A stretch of DNA of 64,000 nt from Microvirga lupini. GTDB taxonomy: Bacteria; Pseudomonadota; Alphaproteobacteria; Rhizobiales; Beijerinckiaceae. Below the pieces are notes generated by a model that saw nothing but the letters and a program-made list of their open reading frames with translations, was not told the DNA's origin and did not search any database. Positions 35,082 through 44,508 of the stretch are shown here, piece by piece. Positions within the stretch are counted from its first letter, which is position 1, and each line of letters opens with the position of its first letter. The translations under genes and the position numbers were made by a program. The stretch spans positions 248,001 through 312,000 of the forward strand of contig NZ_JACHWB010000004.1 of the NCBI RefSeq assembly GCF_014191055.1. The letters are read 5' to 3'.

Positions 35082-37193
35082 CTACTGGGACACTTGGTCG
35101 GTGACCTCGCGAACGGCGTTCAGGCCGACGCTGGCCTCTTCCGAATGACCGGTCCGCTGGACGGCCCGGAAGACCTGCTCGGCATCCTTGTAGCGGCCGA
35201 GATTGAAATAGGACCAGCCGCGAATCAGCAGCAGATCGTTCTGCTCCGGCACGAGCCGCGCCCGCTCGCTCAGGGCGAGCAGGGTTTCGACGTAGCGCTT
35301 GTCGCGATAGGCTGCCAGCGCCCGCTGCGTCAGAATCGACGCTCCGAGCTCCACCTGGCGCGACCGGGTCTGCGGCGCCTCGGCGGCCGCGACGGCGGCC
35401 TCGGAGGTCAGGTTCTTGCGCAGATAGGCCAGGGACTTGCCGTAGGCCGCCTCTTCGCGGGCTCGGGTGCTGCCGGTGGCGATCGCCTGGTCGAAGGCAG
35501 CAACGGCCTCCATGGGCCGGTTGATCTCCATGAGGCACCAGCCCCGGGTGAGAGCCGCGTCGCCGGAGAGACCGGCGGGATTGCGCGTCATCGCGCAGCT
35601 ACGCCCCAGGACGGAGCGGGCCCGGGTCTGGCGGAGCCGCACCCCTTCCTCTGTCCGGGCGAGGGGCTGTTCGACCTCGACGCGCTCCACGGTCACCTGA
35701 CGGGGAACGGCACCGTCCGCCCTGGCGGGAGGCGCGACACTCATCTCAACCTGGGGACGAACCGGAGCGGATCGCCGCCCTGAGCCGGAATTGGTGCCGT
35801 CCGCGAGAGCGGCGATGCGTTCTGAACGGTTCCGCCATTGGGCGACGACGGCGTTGAACGCCGCGCGCTCGTTCAGGCGCTGCGTCGACAGGGCAAGCCC
35901 ATAGGCCGAGGGTTCGTCCTCGGGCTTCCAGCCGAGAGCCGTGCGGAACCAGTCCCGCGCGGTCCGGATCTGCTCCGTGTTGTAGGAATACCAGCCCAGC
36001 GCCTGGGCTCCATCCGGGAAGCGCTCTGCCGTCACGACCCGCACGATCCGGGTGACCACCTGGGCATCGAGCCGCGGCGGCGGATCCTGGCTGAGGAGTG
36101 CCGTGGCGATGTCCAGGTAGATCTTCATGTTCTCGGGAGCGCGCTCGCGCCACTCATAGGCGAAGGCCTCGGCGTCCGTGAGCCGTTCGAGCGCCCGCAG
36201 GGACATGGCATAGCCTTCGGCCGCCTTGGCACCGCCGTTGCGGTCGAGGGCCGTCTTGAACAACTCGAGGGCCCGTGCCGGATTGCCATGATGGTAGTTG
36301 TACCAGCCGAGAGTCAGCACGGGGCCGGCCTCATTGGTGTTCCGGATCAGCCGCTCGACTGCTGCGAGGTCCTCCGCGGATGCGGTCATCTTACTGTCGA
36401 GGGAAGCGCGTTCGACTCTGCGGCGGGCCATCTCGTCGCGGATGGAGCTGAAATCGTCCGGGGTGTCGCCGGTCCGGCGCTCGAACTGGAGGAGATCGGA
36501 GACCTGCTGTTCGGGCAGAAGAGTGAGGGCCTTCTGCAGCGTCGCGAGCCGTTCGGCCGGGTTGGCGCAGTTCGTCAGGAGATAGGTGTAGACATCCCGG
36601 GTCCGGGTGGGCTGATCCGTCCGGGCGAAGGCCTCGGCCACGCGCCAGAGCACATCCACGTTCGTGCAGGTGAGCAGAGTGGGGGATTCGGTCGCCACCG
36701 ACAGCACGGTCTGCCATTGGCCGGAATCGGACGCATTCACCAGGCGGCGACGCGCCTCCACGGTTTCAAGGGCCGTGACCAGTTCCTCCGGGGGCTTCCA
36801 GTTCGGTTCTGAGGCCTGGCGCTCGGCGATTGCGGCGCGAACTTCGGCAATCCGGTCCTCGCGGTAGAGGTTCCACAGGCGCTCGATGATCGGATCGGGC
36901 GGAGCGCTGCCGCCGCCTGCCGATAGCTGCGACAGGTCGCTGGGCGGCGTCCAGTTGGGATAAAGCGCGCGAAGCCGGGCGATCTCCGCATTCACCCGGC
37001 GCGTATCACCCTGTGATGCGAAGTAGCGAAGGGCTGATTCATCGACCTGCGGCTGCGAGCCATTGGCGGAGGGAGACTCGGCCGGTGGCGTTCCGGCGGG
37101 CGGCTGGGAACCGCCGGGGCCGGTCTGCTGCGCAATCGCTGCAAATCCCAGGATCAGGATCGCAGTCGTTATGGCGCTGCCGACGAGACGCAT
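35082..37193 (-). CDS. bcsK: Cellulose biosynthesis TPR protein, BcsK-like
   Basis: A 703-residue protein with an N-terminal signal-like segment (LVGSAITTAILILGFAAIAQ) and a proline-rich stretch. Long runs of TPR/Sel1-like helical repeats follow, with GWYNYHHGNPARALELFK and GWSYFNLGRYKDAEQVFR as clear units. The order bcsN-A-B-Z-then-TPR matches the rhizobial type III cellulose operons, where this protein is BcsK. BcsC also has TPRs but ends in an outer-membrane beta-barrel; no such domain is present here. It overlaps bcsZ by 25 bases. Role: periplasmic scaffold for export, by analogy. Confidence 0.75.
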   Translation of the reverse strand: MRLVGSAITTAILILGFAAIAQQTGPGGSQPPAGTPPAESPSANGSQPQVDESALRYFASQGDTRRVNAEIARLRALYPNWTPPSDLSQLSAGGGSAPPDPIIERLWNLYREDRIAEVRAAIAERQASEPNWKPPEELVTALETVEARRRLVNASDSGQWQTVLSVATESPTLLTCTNVDVLWRVAEAFARTDQPTRTRDVYTYLLTNCANPAERLATLQKALTLLPEQQVSDLLQFERRTGDTPDDFSSIRDEMARRRVERASLDSKMTASAEDLAAVERLIRNTNEAGPVLTLGWYNYHHGNPARALELFKTALDRNGGAKAAEGYAMSLRALERLTDAEAFAYEWRERAPENMKIYLDIATALLSQDPPPRLDAQVVTRIVRVVTAERFPDGAQALGWYSYNTEQIRTARDWFRTALGWKPEDEPSAYGLALSTQRLNERAAFNAVVAQWRNRSERIAALADGTNSGSGRRSAPVRPQVEMSVAPPARADGAVPRQVTVERVEVEQPLARTEEGVRLRQTRARSVLGRSCAMTRNPAGLSGDAALTRGWCLMEINRPMEAVAAFDQAIATGSTRAREEAAYGKSLAYLRKNLTSEAAVAAAEAPQTRSRQVELGASILTQRALAAYRDKRYVETLLALSERARLVPEQNDLLLIRGWSYFNLGRYKDAEQVFRAVQRTGHSEEASVGLNAVREVTDQVSQ

Positions 37194-38281
37194 TGCGGAT
37201 ATTTCTCACCCAGCAGGGATTTCGCCAAAAGATACAGGGTGGACGGATAATAGAGGCTCGGCTCGAAGGTTCTCAGCGCTGCCGGAACGGATGTTCCGTC
37301 GAGCGCACAGGCCAGAGCAGCGGCAAGGAGGGCGTAACCCTGGTCCGTCAGCCGTTCCCGGATCTGTCCGGTCACCACGTTGACCACGGCAACCCCTTCG
37401 TTCTCCGCAGACCAGCGCTGCTTGAGAGCCCTCAGCCACTCCAAATCAGTCATCCCTGCTCTCAACAGGTAAAGCGGTATCCTTAAGGAGTTGTAACCGA
37501 ACTCGGGCGGGAAGCCGTCGGCCGGCTTCGGCTGCAATCCGTTCTGGAGGGAAAGCCAGTCCGCCGGAAGCCGCACGCGGCCGGAAGTTGCCTGCTGAAG
37601 AAGCAGGACTCCATCGCGCCAGACGCGGTTCCATTCGTATTCCGGCGCGAGCGCCGCCATCACGGGAAAAGTCTCGAAGACCCAGTAGGAGAGGTTGACC
37701 ACCGGGCCGTCAGGGCGATCGCCGGCGCCGAAGCCCTCCGCGCCGGGCAGGAGAATGAGGGAGCGGCCGCTGCGGCCGAAAGTGTTCTTTCCGACCGCCC
37801 TGGCGAGCTTCTGCGCGGCGGCGGTGTAACGGGGCTCCTGCCAGACTTCCCCGGCCTTTGCCAGCGCATAGGCGATGAGAAGATCACCGTCGGTGGCGTT
37901 GTTGCGGTCGGTCACCTTGGGCTTTGCGCCGGGATCCCACTTCCACACCGCCAGACCATCGTCCCGGATCAGGAGTTCGGTGAAAGTGAAGCTCCAGATC
38001 TGCTCGAAGGAGCGCCGGTCGGAAGCCGCCAGGGCGAGGAGGAGGCCGTATCCCTGCCCCTCGCTGTGGCTGATATGGCCGTTGGCCGTGTCGACAACAC
38101 GGCCGCTGTCCTCGATGAAACGGGAGCGGTAGGCCTCCCACTCAGCCGACGAGAGGGTGCCCGCGATCTTCAGCGGCTGCACGGAGAGGTTTTGGGAGGA
38201 TGCCATCGATCCCAGGACGAGGGAGAGCATGGCGAGGAGCCATGGCAGGAGCCGTGCAGGGCGCAGCCCGCAGCGCATCAT
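37169..38281 (-). CDS. bcsZ: Endoglucanase BcsZ (glycoside hydrolase family 8)
   Basis: A 370-residue periplasmic cellulase of the cellulose machinery. The signal peptide is LLPWLLAMLSLVLGSMA. The general acid is Glu74 in HISHSEGQGYG, and the substrate-binding/base region is RNNATDGDLLIAYAL with Asp131/Asp133. FGYNSLRIPLYLLRAG is the GH8 C-terminal motif. It trims or releases misplaced glucan chains. Start at 38281 overlaps the bcsB stop (ATGA); a second Met follows at once. Confidence 0.92.
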   Translation of the reverse strand: MMRCGLRPARLLPWLLAMLSLVLGSMASSQNLSVQPLKIAGTLSSAEWEAYRSRFIEDSGRVVDTANGHISHSEGQGYGLLLALAASDRRSFEQIWSFTFTELLIRDDGLAVWKWDPGAKPKVTDRNNATDGDLLIAYALAKAGEVWQEPRYTAAAQKLARAVGKNTFGRSGRSLILLPGAEGFGAGDRPDGPVVNLSYWVFETFPVMAALAPEYEWNRVWRDGVLLLQQATSGRVRLPADWLSLQNGLQPKPADGFPPEFGYNSLRIPLYLLRAGMTDLEWLRALKQRWSAENEGVAVVNVVTGQIRERLTDQGYALLAAALACALDGTSVPAALRTFEPSLYYPSTLYLLAKSLLGEKYPQCVSSAAP

Positions 38282-40845
38282 GAGCGCCGTCCCAGCCGAC
38301 TCAGGAGCAGGGCGGTGGCGATCCCGAGGAACGTGCAGCATGCCAGCATGACGAGAGCATATTGGAGAATGTTGGCCGACATCCAGTTCGCCGCGACGAG
38401 GCGAAGATTCGTCAGCGAAGGCGGCTGGGTCTGCACGAAGCGATAATCGTTGATGGGCTCGACCTGGAGCTTCATCTCCCTCGGATCCAAAGCGACGGCG
38501 CGTCCCGAGACCTGAGACCAGAGCGTGGGGTTGGCCAGACGGGCCATCTCGTCCGCCAGGGCACGATCCGTGCGGGCCGTCACCAGGGTCCAGACGCCGG
38601 ATCCCTCGCTGCGGCTCTGCGCCATCAGCAGGGAGGCTCGCTGCGGCGGCTCGTAAGGCGCATCGGTGCGCTCCTCCAGCCGCAACGACGAGAGCGAGAG
38701 GCTGAAGGTCTTCTCCAGCCAATCCTGCACGGCGCCTATCGTCTGCTGAATGATGCCGCGGCGCTGGAACGTGTCCGACCAGCGCCGGCGGACCTCGTCG
38801 GTCGAGGCCGTGGTCGCACGGTCGGGCGATGCCTGGCTCAACGGCATGGTGAAATCCGCGCTTGCCGTCTGCGACGCTCCTTTGTTGTCTGTGACCGGCG
38901 TCGAGGGCCAGATCATGCGCAGATGCTCCGTGACCCTGACGCGGTTGAGCATGCCGGCCGGAATCTGGTCGACGGCGCCGATGAACAGAACGGATTCATC
39001 GTCGGCCGAGGCCGCATTGGCGAATTGCGCCTGCACCGGCTGGCCGGCGTTGCGCGCCATACGGGCCAGAAGGGTACCGGCGGCGGACAGGTTCAGCGGA
39101 TCGGGGCGCGCGAGAACGACGGTCGTGGGGAGGTCTTCATCCGAGAAACGGCCGGCCCCGAGAACCGCCAGATCGGGCTGGCGTCCGATCCGGCCGAATT
39201 TTGGAAACTCGAGGTTGGTGGTGTCGAACAGCACGAAGCGGTTCGTCTCGGAAAGCGTTTCTCCCGGTGCGCAGCGTGCGTCCGCGTCCGTCATCAGGGC
39301 CGCCTCGAAAGTGATGCGGTTAAGGCCTGATTTGAAATTTTTCAGCGGGACCCGGACGGTATGCCGCCGGACGATGTCGCCCTGGGTGGTGATCGTCATC
39401 TGCGTGCTGATCTGGCCGTTGACGAACACATTCACATGGCTGCCGGGACGGACCGCCGACGTATAGGCCGCATCGAGATGCAGGATCGCTTCGCCGTACT
39501 CGGTGGCATAGAAGTCCGATGGAAGATTGATGGCAAGATCGGCTTTCAGCCGCCGGCCCGAAAACTCCTGCGTCGGCACGCCCAGATCGGCAAAGCGGAA
39601 GGACTGATCGCCGAAGGCTGTCGGAACCTCGGGCCAGTGCCAGGAGGCCGTATCGATCATTCCGCGCTCGGCATTGAGAGGATTGAGGGAATGAGCCCTG
39701 ACGATCCCGATGGCGGTGTCGAGATCCTGCCAGGTCGGACCTGCGACCACCAGGGTCGAGCCAATGGAGCCCGGCTCCTGCATCATCATGGTCAGAGGCT
39801 GTATCATGGCGGCGTCCGGAATGCCGGGCACGAGACCGCGCAACTCGCCGGCAAGACCCATGGCGACCTTGATCGTCCCGACGGGCGAGGGGCCCGGATC
39901 CGATTCCATGACCTGGATCACGGGATGGGCATAGCGTCCGCGCAGGGCAACCGTCTGCACGAGGCGTAAGAGCCGGTCCCGCATTTCCGGCCTGTAGATC
40001 TTGGGTGCAACCACCCGGATCGTCGTGACGCCCGCGTTGTCGACACCGACGGCCGGCAGATCGTCCAGGGCGCGCAGGGTCTTGGTCGTACCCTCGGCGA
40101 AGATGAGGCGCGTAGATGCCGAATCCACGTCTGTCCAGAGCTCATAGGTTGCCCCGATGGTGCAGTCCGTCCGATGGCGCTGAAGGGCTTCCATGCGGAT
40201 GATGTTCTGCCCCTGACGGAGAAGCCCGGGTCGGATCGACGCCGCCACGCGCTTGATGTCGTTCGCCGAGGAGATCGGCGTGTCGAGTACGGATTCCCCA
40301 TTGATCGCGATCCTCAGGCGCGAGCCCTCGGGCATGACCACGACCGCGTTCTTGTAGCCCATGGACAGGGTGGCGCCGCTCGCCGCCTCGTCTTGAGTGA
40401 GATGGAAGGTCCAGGATTTGGCGTCTGTCTCACCCTCCAAACGGAGCATCTCGAACGGAAGGATCGGCCGCTCGATGCGCGCAACGTTGCGCGCCGCCGG
40501 AGTGCCGCCGGCGACCGGCGCCCGCGCAGACGTAGGAGCGTTTCCAGCCGCTCCTGCAGAGGGAGCTGCATTGCGCGGTCCCATGCTGAAGGGCGCGGCT
40601 GTGCTGGCCGGTGGCACCGTCTGCAGATCGGTCGGACGTGGTGCCGGTGCTGCAGCCGGCGGCGAGCCGGGCTGGCGCATGTCGAAGGGTGCGGCAGGCG
40701 CTGCCTGACTTGGCGCAGGAGCAGGGCCTGTCTGTGGCCCGCCCGACCCTCCAGGTGCCATGTTGAATGGCGTCGCTTGGGCGAGTGCGCTCGGTGCGCC
40801 GATCGCTTGCAGGCCCAGCAGGAGGGGGATCAGAACGCGGCGCAC
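38278..40845 (-). CDS. bcsB: Cellulose synthase regulatory/periplasmic subunit BcsB
   Basis: An 855-residue BcsB. A signal peptide (LIPLLLGLQAIGAPSALAQA) is followed by a proline/alanine-rich spacer of about 110 residues. The carbohydrate-binding and flavodoxin-like periplasmic domains come next (VFVNGQISTQMTITT, VDNAGVTTIRVVAPKIYRPE), and a C-terminal anchor helix near 826-848 (LVMLACCTFLGIATALLL) contacts BcsA. The start codon is GTG at 40845, with an AGAGGTG site, 10 bases past the bcsA stop. Confidence 0.92.
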   Translation of the reverse strand: MRRVLIPLLLGLQAIGAPSALAQATPFNMAPGGSGGPQTGPAPAPSQAAPAAPFDMRQPGSPPAAAPAPRPTDLQTVPPASTAAPFSMGPRNAAPSAGAAGNAPTSARAPVAGGTPAARNVARIERPILPFEMLRLEGETDAKSWTFHLTQDEAASGATLSMGYKNAVVVMPEGSRLRIAINGESVLDTPISSANDIKRVAASIRPGLLRQGQNIIRMEALQRHRTDCTIGATYELWTDVDSASTRLIFAEGTTKTLRALDDLPAVGVDNAGVTTIRVVAPKIYRPEMRDRLLRLVQTVALRGRYAHPVIQVMESDPGPSPVGTIKVAMGLAGELRGLVPGIPDAAMIQPLTMMMQEPGSIGSTLVVAGPTWQDLDTAIGIVRAHSLNPLNAERGMIDTASWHWPEVPTAFGDQSFRFADLGVPTQEFSGRRLKADLAINLPSDFYATEYGEAILHLDAAYTSAVRPGSHVNVFVNGQISTQMTITTQGDIVRRHTVRVPLKNFKSGLNRITFEAALMTDADARCAPGETLSETNRFVLFDTTNLEFPKFGRIGRQPDLAVLGAGRFSDEDLPTTVVLARPDPLNLSAAGTLLARMARNAGQPVQAQFANAASADDESVLFIGAVDQIPAGMLNRVRVTEHLRMIWPSTPVTDNKGASQTASADFTMPLSQASPDRATTASTDEVRRRWSDTFQRRGIIQQTIGAVQDWLEKTFSLSLSSLRLEERTDAPYEPPQRASLLMAQSRSEGSGVWTLVTARTDRALADEMARLANPTLWSQVSGRAVALDPREMKLQVEPINDYRFVQTQPPSLTNLRLVAANWMSANILQYALVMLACCTFLGIATALLLSRLGRRS

Positions 40846-40854
40846 GACACACCT

Positions 40855-43050
40855 CTACTTGACGGCTGCGGCTACGGACGGAGCCGGAGGGGAGGAACTG
40901 CCGATCCGCTGCAGACCCAGGAAGTACGAGAGGCCCCGGCCGGTCTGATAGAACGCCACCATGAAGAACCAGAGCGTTCCGCGCAGCACGCCGATGTCGT
41001 AGTGCCTGTTCTTCTGAAATTCGCTCCATTGATCCGCATTGGCAAAGACAAGGTCCGCAATCATCTTCCGGTGCTCGGCCTTCTCGATCATGAAGCGGCA
41101 TCCCAGCAGCAGCCCGTTGTCGTCCATGCCGACCTTGCGGATCTCCACCGGCAGATGCTGGATCGGGAGGTTGGCGAAAGGCTGGAACTCGAGGGTGCCT
41201 GCGGCTCCCTTCTTCAGCCTGGGCTCGACCGAGGGGGGCACATGAAGTCGTGCGCCGCCGACCGACACGTCCCGCAGCACGGCATCGATGACCTCGTCAC
41301 CCATGACGAAGCGGCAGGGGCGCTCGACCCGAACCCGGTGGCTCTGGCGGCGCGTTGCGCGCTCCGACACGACGCCGAGGGCGCAGCCCGCAATGATCAG
41401 GTTGAGGATGTTCCAGGCTCCCGTGACGAGGGTCAGGTCGGCCTTGTAGGGTTCCGCCCACACCCGCACGCCCGTCGCCACGACTCCGAGGAGCAGGATG
41501 CCGAAGATGATGAAATAGGGCGTTCCCAATTCCGACACCCGGCTCTCGTCCATGGTCTCGTTCTTCGACGTGACCTTGAAGGTGGGCTTGCTCGGATTGG
41601 CGATCACCGACAGGACGGCGGGCAGAAGATAGATCGTCTGGACATATTCGTAGAGATCCGAAATCCACGGCCAGCGATAGCGGCCATAGAGATAATTCTG
41701 CATCATGAAGTTCACCATCATGTAGGTGAACGTATAGGCGAAGAACTCGCCTCCCGATGCTGTGAAGATTTCCAGCGAGAAGAACAGATAGCAGAGCGGC
41801 GAAACGAGAAAGCAGAACCGCGAGAACGGGAACAGCCAGAACATGCTGCTCGACATGTAGCACAGGCGCTGCGACAGCCTTAAGCCCCGCTTGAAGGGTG
41901 GAAACTTGTAGCGGATGATCTGCATCATGCCCTGGGCCCAGCGCGAGCGCTGGCCGATGAAGCTGGCGAAGCTGTCCGGCTGAAGGCCGGCGATCAGGGG
42001 CTTGTCCACATAGGCGCTCGTCCAGCCCCGGGAATGGAGTTCGAGGGCGGTCTCGCAATCTTCCGTGATGCTGACGCCGCTGAAGCCGTTGGTCTCCTGC
42101 AAGGCCTCGCGCCGGAGCACGGCGGCCGAACCGCAGAAGAAGGAGGCATCCCATTTGTCGAGGCCACGCTGGATGACGCCGTAGAACATCTCGTTCTCTG
42201 ACGGCATGGTCTGGAACGTGCCGAGGTTTCGCTCGAGCGGATCGGGATTGATGAAGAAATGGGGCGTCTGGACCAGAAACAGGTTCTTGTCCGCGGTGAA
42301 ATAGCCGACGGTCTCGGTCAGGAAGTTCCGGGCCGGGGCATGATCGGCGTCGAATACGGCGACCAGATCGCCCGTGGAGTGCTCAAGGCCATTGTTCAGA
42401 TTGCCGGCCTTGGCGTGCAGGTTGCGGGCGCGGGTCAGGTAGCGGACGTCGAGTGCCGCGCACAGGGCCTGCAGCTCCGCACGGCGTTCCCGGGCCTGCT
42501 GGGAGGCGATGGCATTCTGAGAACTGCATTTCTCGTCGGTGCCGCCATCGTCCAGAAGCCAGACCGTGAGCTTGTCCTCCGGATAGGTCATCGCCTTGGC
42601 GGCCGCAAGCGTGGTGGCCAGAAGCTCGGCACCCTCGTTGTAGCTTGGGACGAAGACATCGACCGTGGGCAGGTTATGCGGGTCGATTTGGGGTGCCTTG
42701 CGCGAGGGCATCGGGCTGGAGACCACGAAGAGGCTCAAGAATAGCATCATGACGCTATACATCTCGGCCAGATACAGCAGGAAGCCGGGGATGAAGTTCG
42801 CCACTTCGGTGATCGGCGGGATGGTGCTGGTGGTCCGCCAGAAGACATAGCGCAGGACGATGGCGGTGCCCAAGGCCAGGGCAATCTGGCGCCAGATGCC
42901 TTGAGCCCGAAAGAATTTGATGATGATCATGCAGGCCACGACGGTAAGGCCTGCTACGAGATGTGCCTGAAGGCTGATGGGGAGAACGACAAGCGAGACA
43001 ATCAGGATCGCCGCCACTGCCCAAAGGGCCACGATAAGACCTGCTCGCAT
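40855..43050 (-). CDS. bcsA: Cellulose synthase catalytic subunit BcsA (UDP-forming, PilZ-containing)
   Basis: A 731-residue inner-membrane processive GT2. UDP and metal residues are D167-D168-G169 and the D-A-D at 234-236. The catalytic base is in TED (329-331), the acceptor-binding segment is FFCGS (304-308), and the QRSRW motif lies at 367-371. Transmembrane helices flank this core on both sides. The C-terminal PilZ domain keeps the c-di-GMP-binding arginines in TRRQSHR (R567, R568, R572) and D594-V-S596-V-G-G599. Activity is thus expected to need c-di-GMP. It lies 164 bases after bcsN, with an AT-rich gap that may carry its own promoter. Confidence 0.95.
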   Translation of the reverse strand: MRAGLIVALWAVAAILIVSLVVLPISLQAHLVAGLTVVACMIIIKFFRAQGIWRQIALALGTAIVLRYVFWRTTSTIPPITEVANFIPGFLLYLAEMYSVMMLFLSLFVVSSPMPSRKAPQIDPHNLPTVDVFVPSYNEGAELLATTLAAAKAMTYPEDKLTVWLLDDGGTDEKCSSQNAIASQQARERRAELQALCAALDVRYLTRARNLHAKAGNLNNGLEHSTGDLVAVFDADHAPARNFLTETVGYFTADKNLFLVQTPHFFINPDPLERNLGTFQTMPSENEMFYGVIQRGLDKWDASFFCGSAAVLRREALQETNGFSGVSITEDCETALELHSRGWTSAYVDKPLIAGLQPDSFASFIGQRSRWAQGMMQIIRYKFPPFKRGLRLSQRLCYMSSSMFWLFPFSRFCFLVSPLCYLFFSLEIFTASGGEFFAYTFTYMMVNFMMQNYLYGRYRWPWISDLYEYVQTIYLLPAVLSVIANPSKPTFKVTSKNETMDESRVSELGTPYFIIFGILLLGVVATGVRVWAEPYKADLTLVTGAWNILNLIIAGCALGVVSERATRRQSHRVRVERPCRFVMGDEVIDAVLRDVSVGGARLHVPPSVEPRLKKGAAGTLEFQPFANLPIQHLPVEIRKVGMDDNGLLLGCRFMIEKAEHRKMIADLVFANADQWSEFQKNRHYDIGVLRGTLWFFMVAFYQTGRGLSYFLGLQRIGSSSPPAPSVAAAVK

Positions 43051-43214
43051 CTGTCGGGATTCTCGGCTTGAGTGTTCGCGTGAGAGATTGCACGCTTAGT
43101 TCAACACTGAGGATAGGTCTATTAATATATCTCTATCGTTGCTTAGGCCTATTGTCACATCGGTAAATAAATCGATATGTGATGTAATAACATAAGATAC
43201 AGTAAACTTGATTT
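43051..43214 (-). promoter_or_regulatory. AT-rich regulatory gap upstream of bcsA
   Basis: A 164-base gap with strikingly AT-rich bases from about 43110 to 43214. It contains TCACAT (43155-43160) and ATGTGA (43177-43182) separated by 16 bases, an inverted repeat of operator size. The rest of the operon is tightly packed, so this gap is the likely site of promoter and control for bcsABZK. The bound regulator is unknown. Confidence 0.5.
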
Positions 43215-44165
43215 TTACTCGCCGGGTGGGGGCGGCACTATGGGATAGCCCCCCAGCGGGGCTGTATTCTGCGGTGTCGTTGGCCCAGAGGGTGAAGGCT
43301 CGACCGTGTCCTTGTCGACGAAGCGCCTGGGTGTCTCAGTGGGGACGGCCATGCGCCGGCGGATCACGGTGGCATCCTCCCGCCTGTCGAGCCCCAGCGG
43401 GTACATGGGCGCATCGACCTGTCCGAAACCGGCCGGAGGTGATGGCGGATCACCATAGGGGTTCCAGGATTCCTGGCGATAGTAAGCCGCGATCGTGTAG
43501 CCGTACATGACCCGCAGGAGCTGATCGACGGTGGCATCGGCATCGCACAGGCGCAGGCGCACCGAAACTGCTCCGCCCGGAACCAGGATGGCGGGCTTGT
43601 CGGGTTCAATCTGCTGCCAGGCATAGAGGCAAAGGTCGCCTGAGGCGGAGCGCCCGGTGGCAAAGCCGAAGGGCCCGAACTTGTTCTGAACGTAGACCAG
43701 GGAGGTCTGCATCTCGACCCCAGGGATCCGCTCCTCCATCTCCCTCTCGATCCGGTCCGGCGTGAGAGGAGGCAGAGAGAGCGTCTCCGGAAGCTCCATG
43801 TTGCTCGCGGTGTTGTTGAGCAGGCTCACGTAGAAGGCATTCTGCCCACTCGTCAGCGAAGCGGTCGACAGGGCGATCTCCTGTGAGATCCCGTTCTGGT
43901 AGGCCTGCTGCAGAACCGCCACGATGGAGGGCCCTCCCGGAGGAGGGACGATGACGGCACGGGTTGCAGGAACCTCGGAATTCAGGCTCGCATAGCCAAG
44001 ATCGGAGCGGCCTGCGCAGGCGGTGACGCTCATGAGAATCGTTGCGGCGGTGAGCCACTTCAGGAACCTGCCAGGCCCGCCTGCATGCCAGTGGTCACAG
44101 GCAATGCATGCCTCAGACGCCGTAGCGCCGAAGTGCATCTGATTCCTGGACATGGAAGAGATCAT
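43215..44165 (-). CDS. bcsN: Cellulose biosynthesis protein BcsN-like lipoprotein
   Basis: A 316-residue protein resembling BcsN of rhizobial cellulose operons. A basic N-terminus leads to a hydrophobic stretch ending in the lipobox-like VTAC (ILMSVTACAGR), so it is probably a lipoprotein. The conserved-looking body has RAVIVPPPGGPSIVAVLQQA and GQNAFYVSLLNNTAS, and the tail is proline-rich. The predicted N-terminus is long for a lipoprotein signal; several in-frame ATGs (44165, 44153, 44138) compete and I cannot choose surely. It is first in the bcs gene order. Confidence 0.72.
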   Translation of the reverse strand: MISSMSRNQMHFGATASEACIACDHWHAGGPGRFLKWLTAATILMSVTACAGRSDLGYASLNSEVPATRAVIVPPPGGPSIVAVLQQAYQNGISQEIALSTASLTSGQNAFYVSLLNNTASNMELPETLSLPPLTPDRIEREMEERIPGVEMQTSLVYVQNKFGPFGFATGRSASGDLCLYAWQQIEPDKPAILVPGGAVSVRLRLCDADATVDQLLRVMYGYTIAAYYRQESWNPYGDPPSPPAGFGQVDAPMYPLGLDRREDATVIRRRMAVPTETPRRFVDKDTVEPSPSGPTTPQNTAPLGGYPIVPPPPGE

Positions 44166-44508
44166 AAGGAACGTGAAAACTCTGGTGGTCAGCCGAGGCA
44201 GCCTGGCCCGCCGCAGGGACGGAGCCCTGGAGCGGATGGGACATTCGGCCGGATGTTTAATCAGCTATGACCATTCATGGTTAACGAATAGTAAGCCTCA
44301 GCGGATGTGCGGATTTTGATCCGGGTTCAAAAAGACTTCACCTTGACCTCCCTGCCGGACAGCATACAAACGGCACGCCGCCCTCAGGAACGATTGGCTC
44401 AGGATTGCGGCCGGATCTCCCGATGACATTGCTTGGTCCGTCCCCTGAAGCGGGCAGGCCGATTGCCCGGATCCGGACCTTGGGCCGGTTTGAAGAAAGC
44501 CTTTTTCG
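44166..44508. other. Intergenic region between bcsN and the MFS gene
   Basis: A 343-base divergent gap. I see no coding-like frame or RNA gene. A small inverted repeat ACCAT-TC-ATGGT lies at 44270-44281, next to TTAACGAATA, and may belong to a promoter. The gap must hold the starts of both the bcsN and the drug-exporter transcripts. Confidence 0.5.

Noticed and set aside
35082..37193. BcsC outer-membrane cellulose export protein
   Set aside because: It has TPR-like repeats, but no C-terminal beta-barrel domain and only 703 residues, where BcsC is over 1000.
40174..41883. A 569-codon plus-strand frame opposite bcsA/bcsB
   Set aside because: Arg/His/Asp/Gln-rich antisense shadow; BcsA motifs on the other strand are complete.
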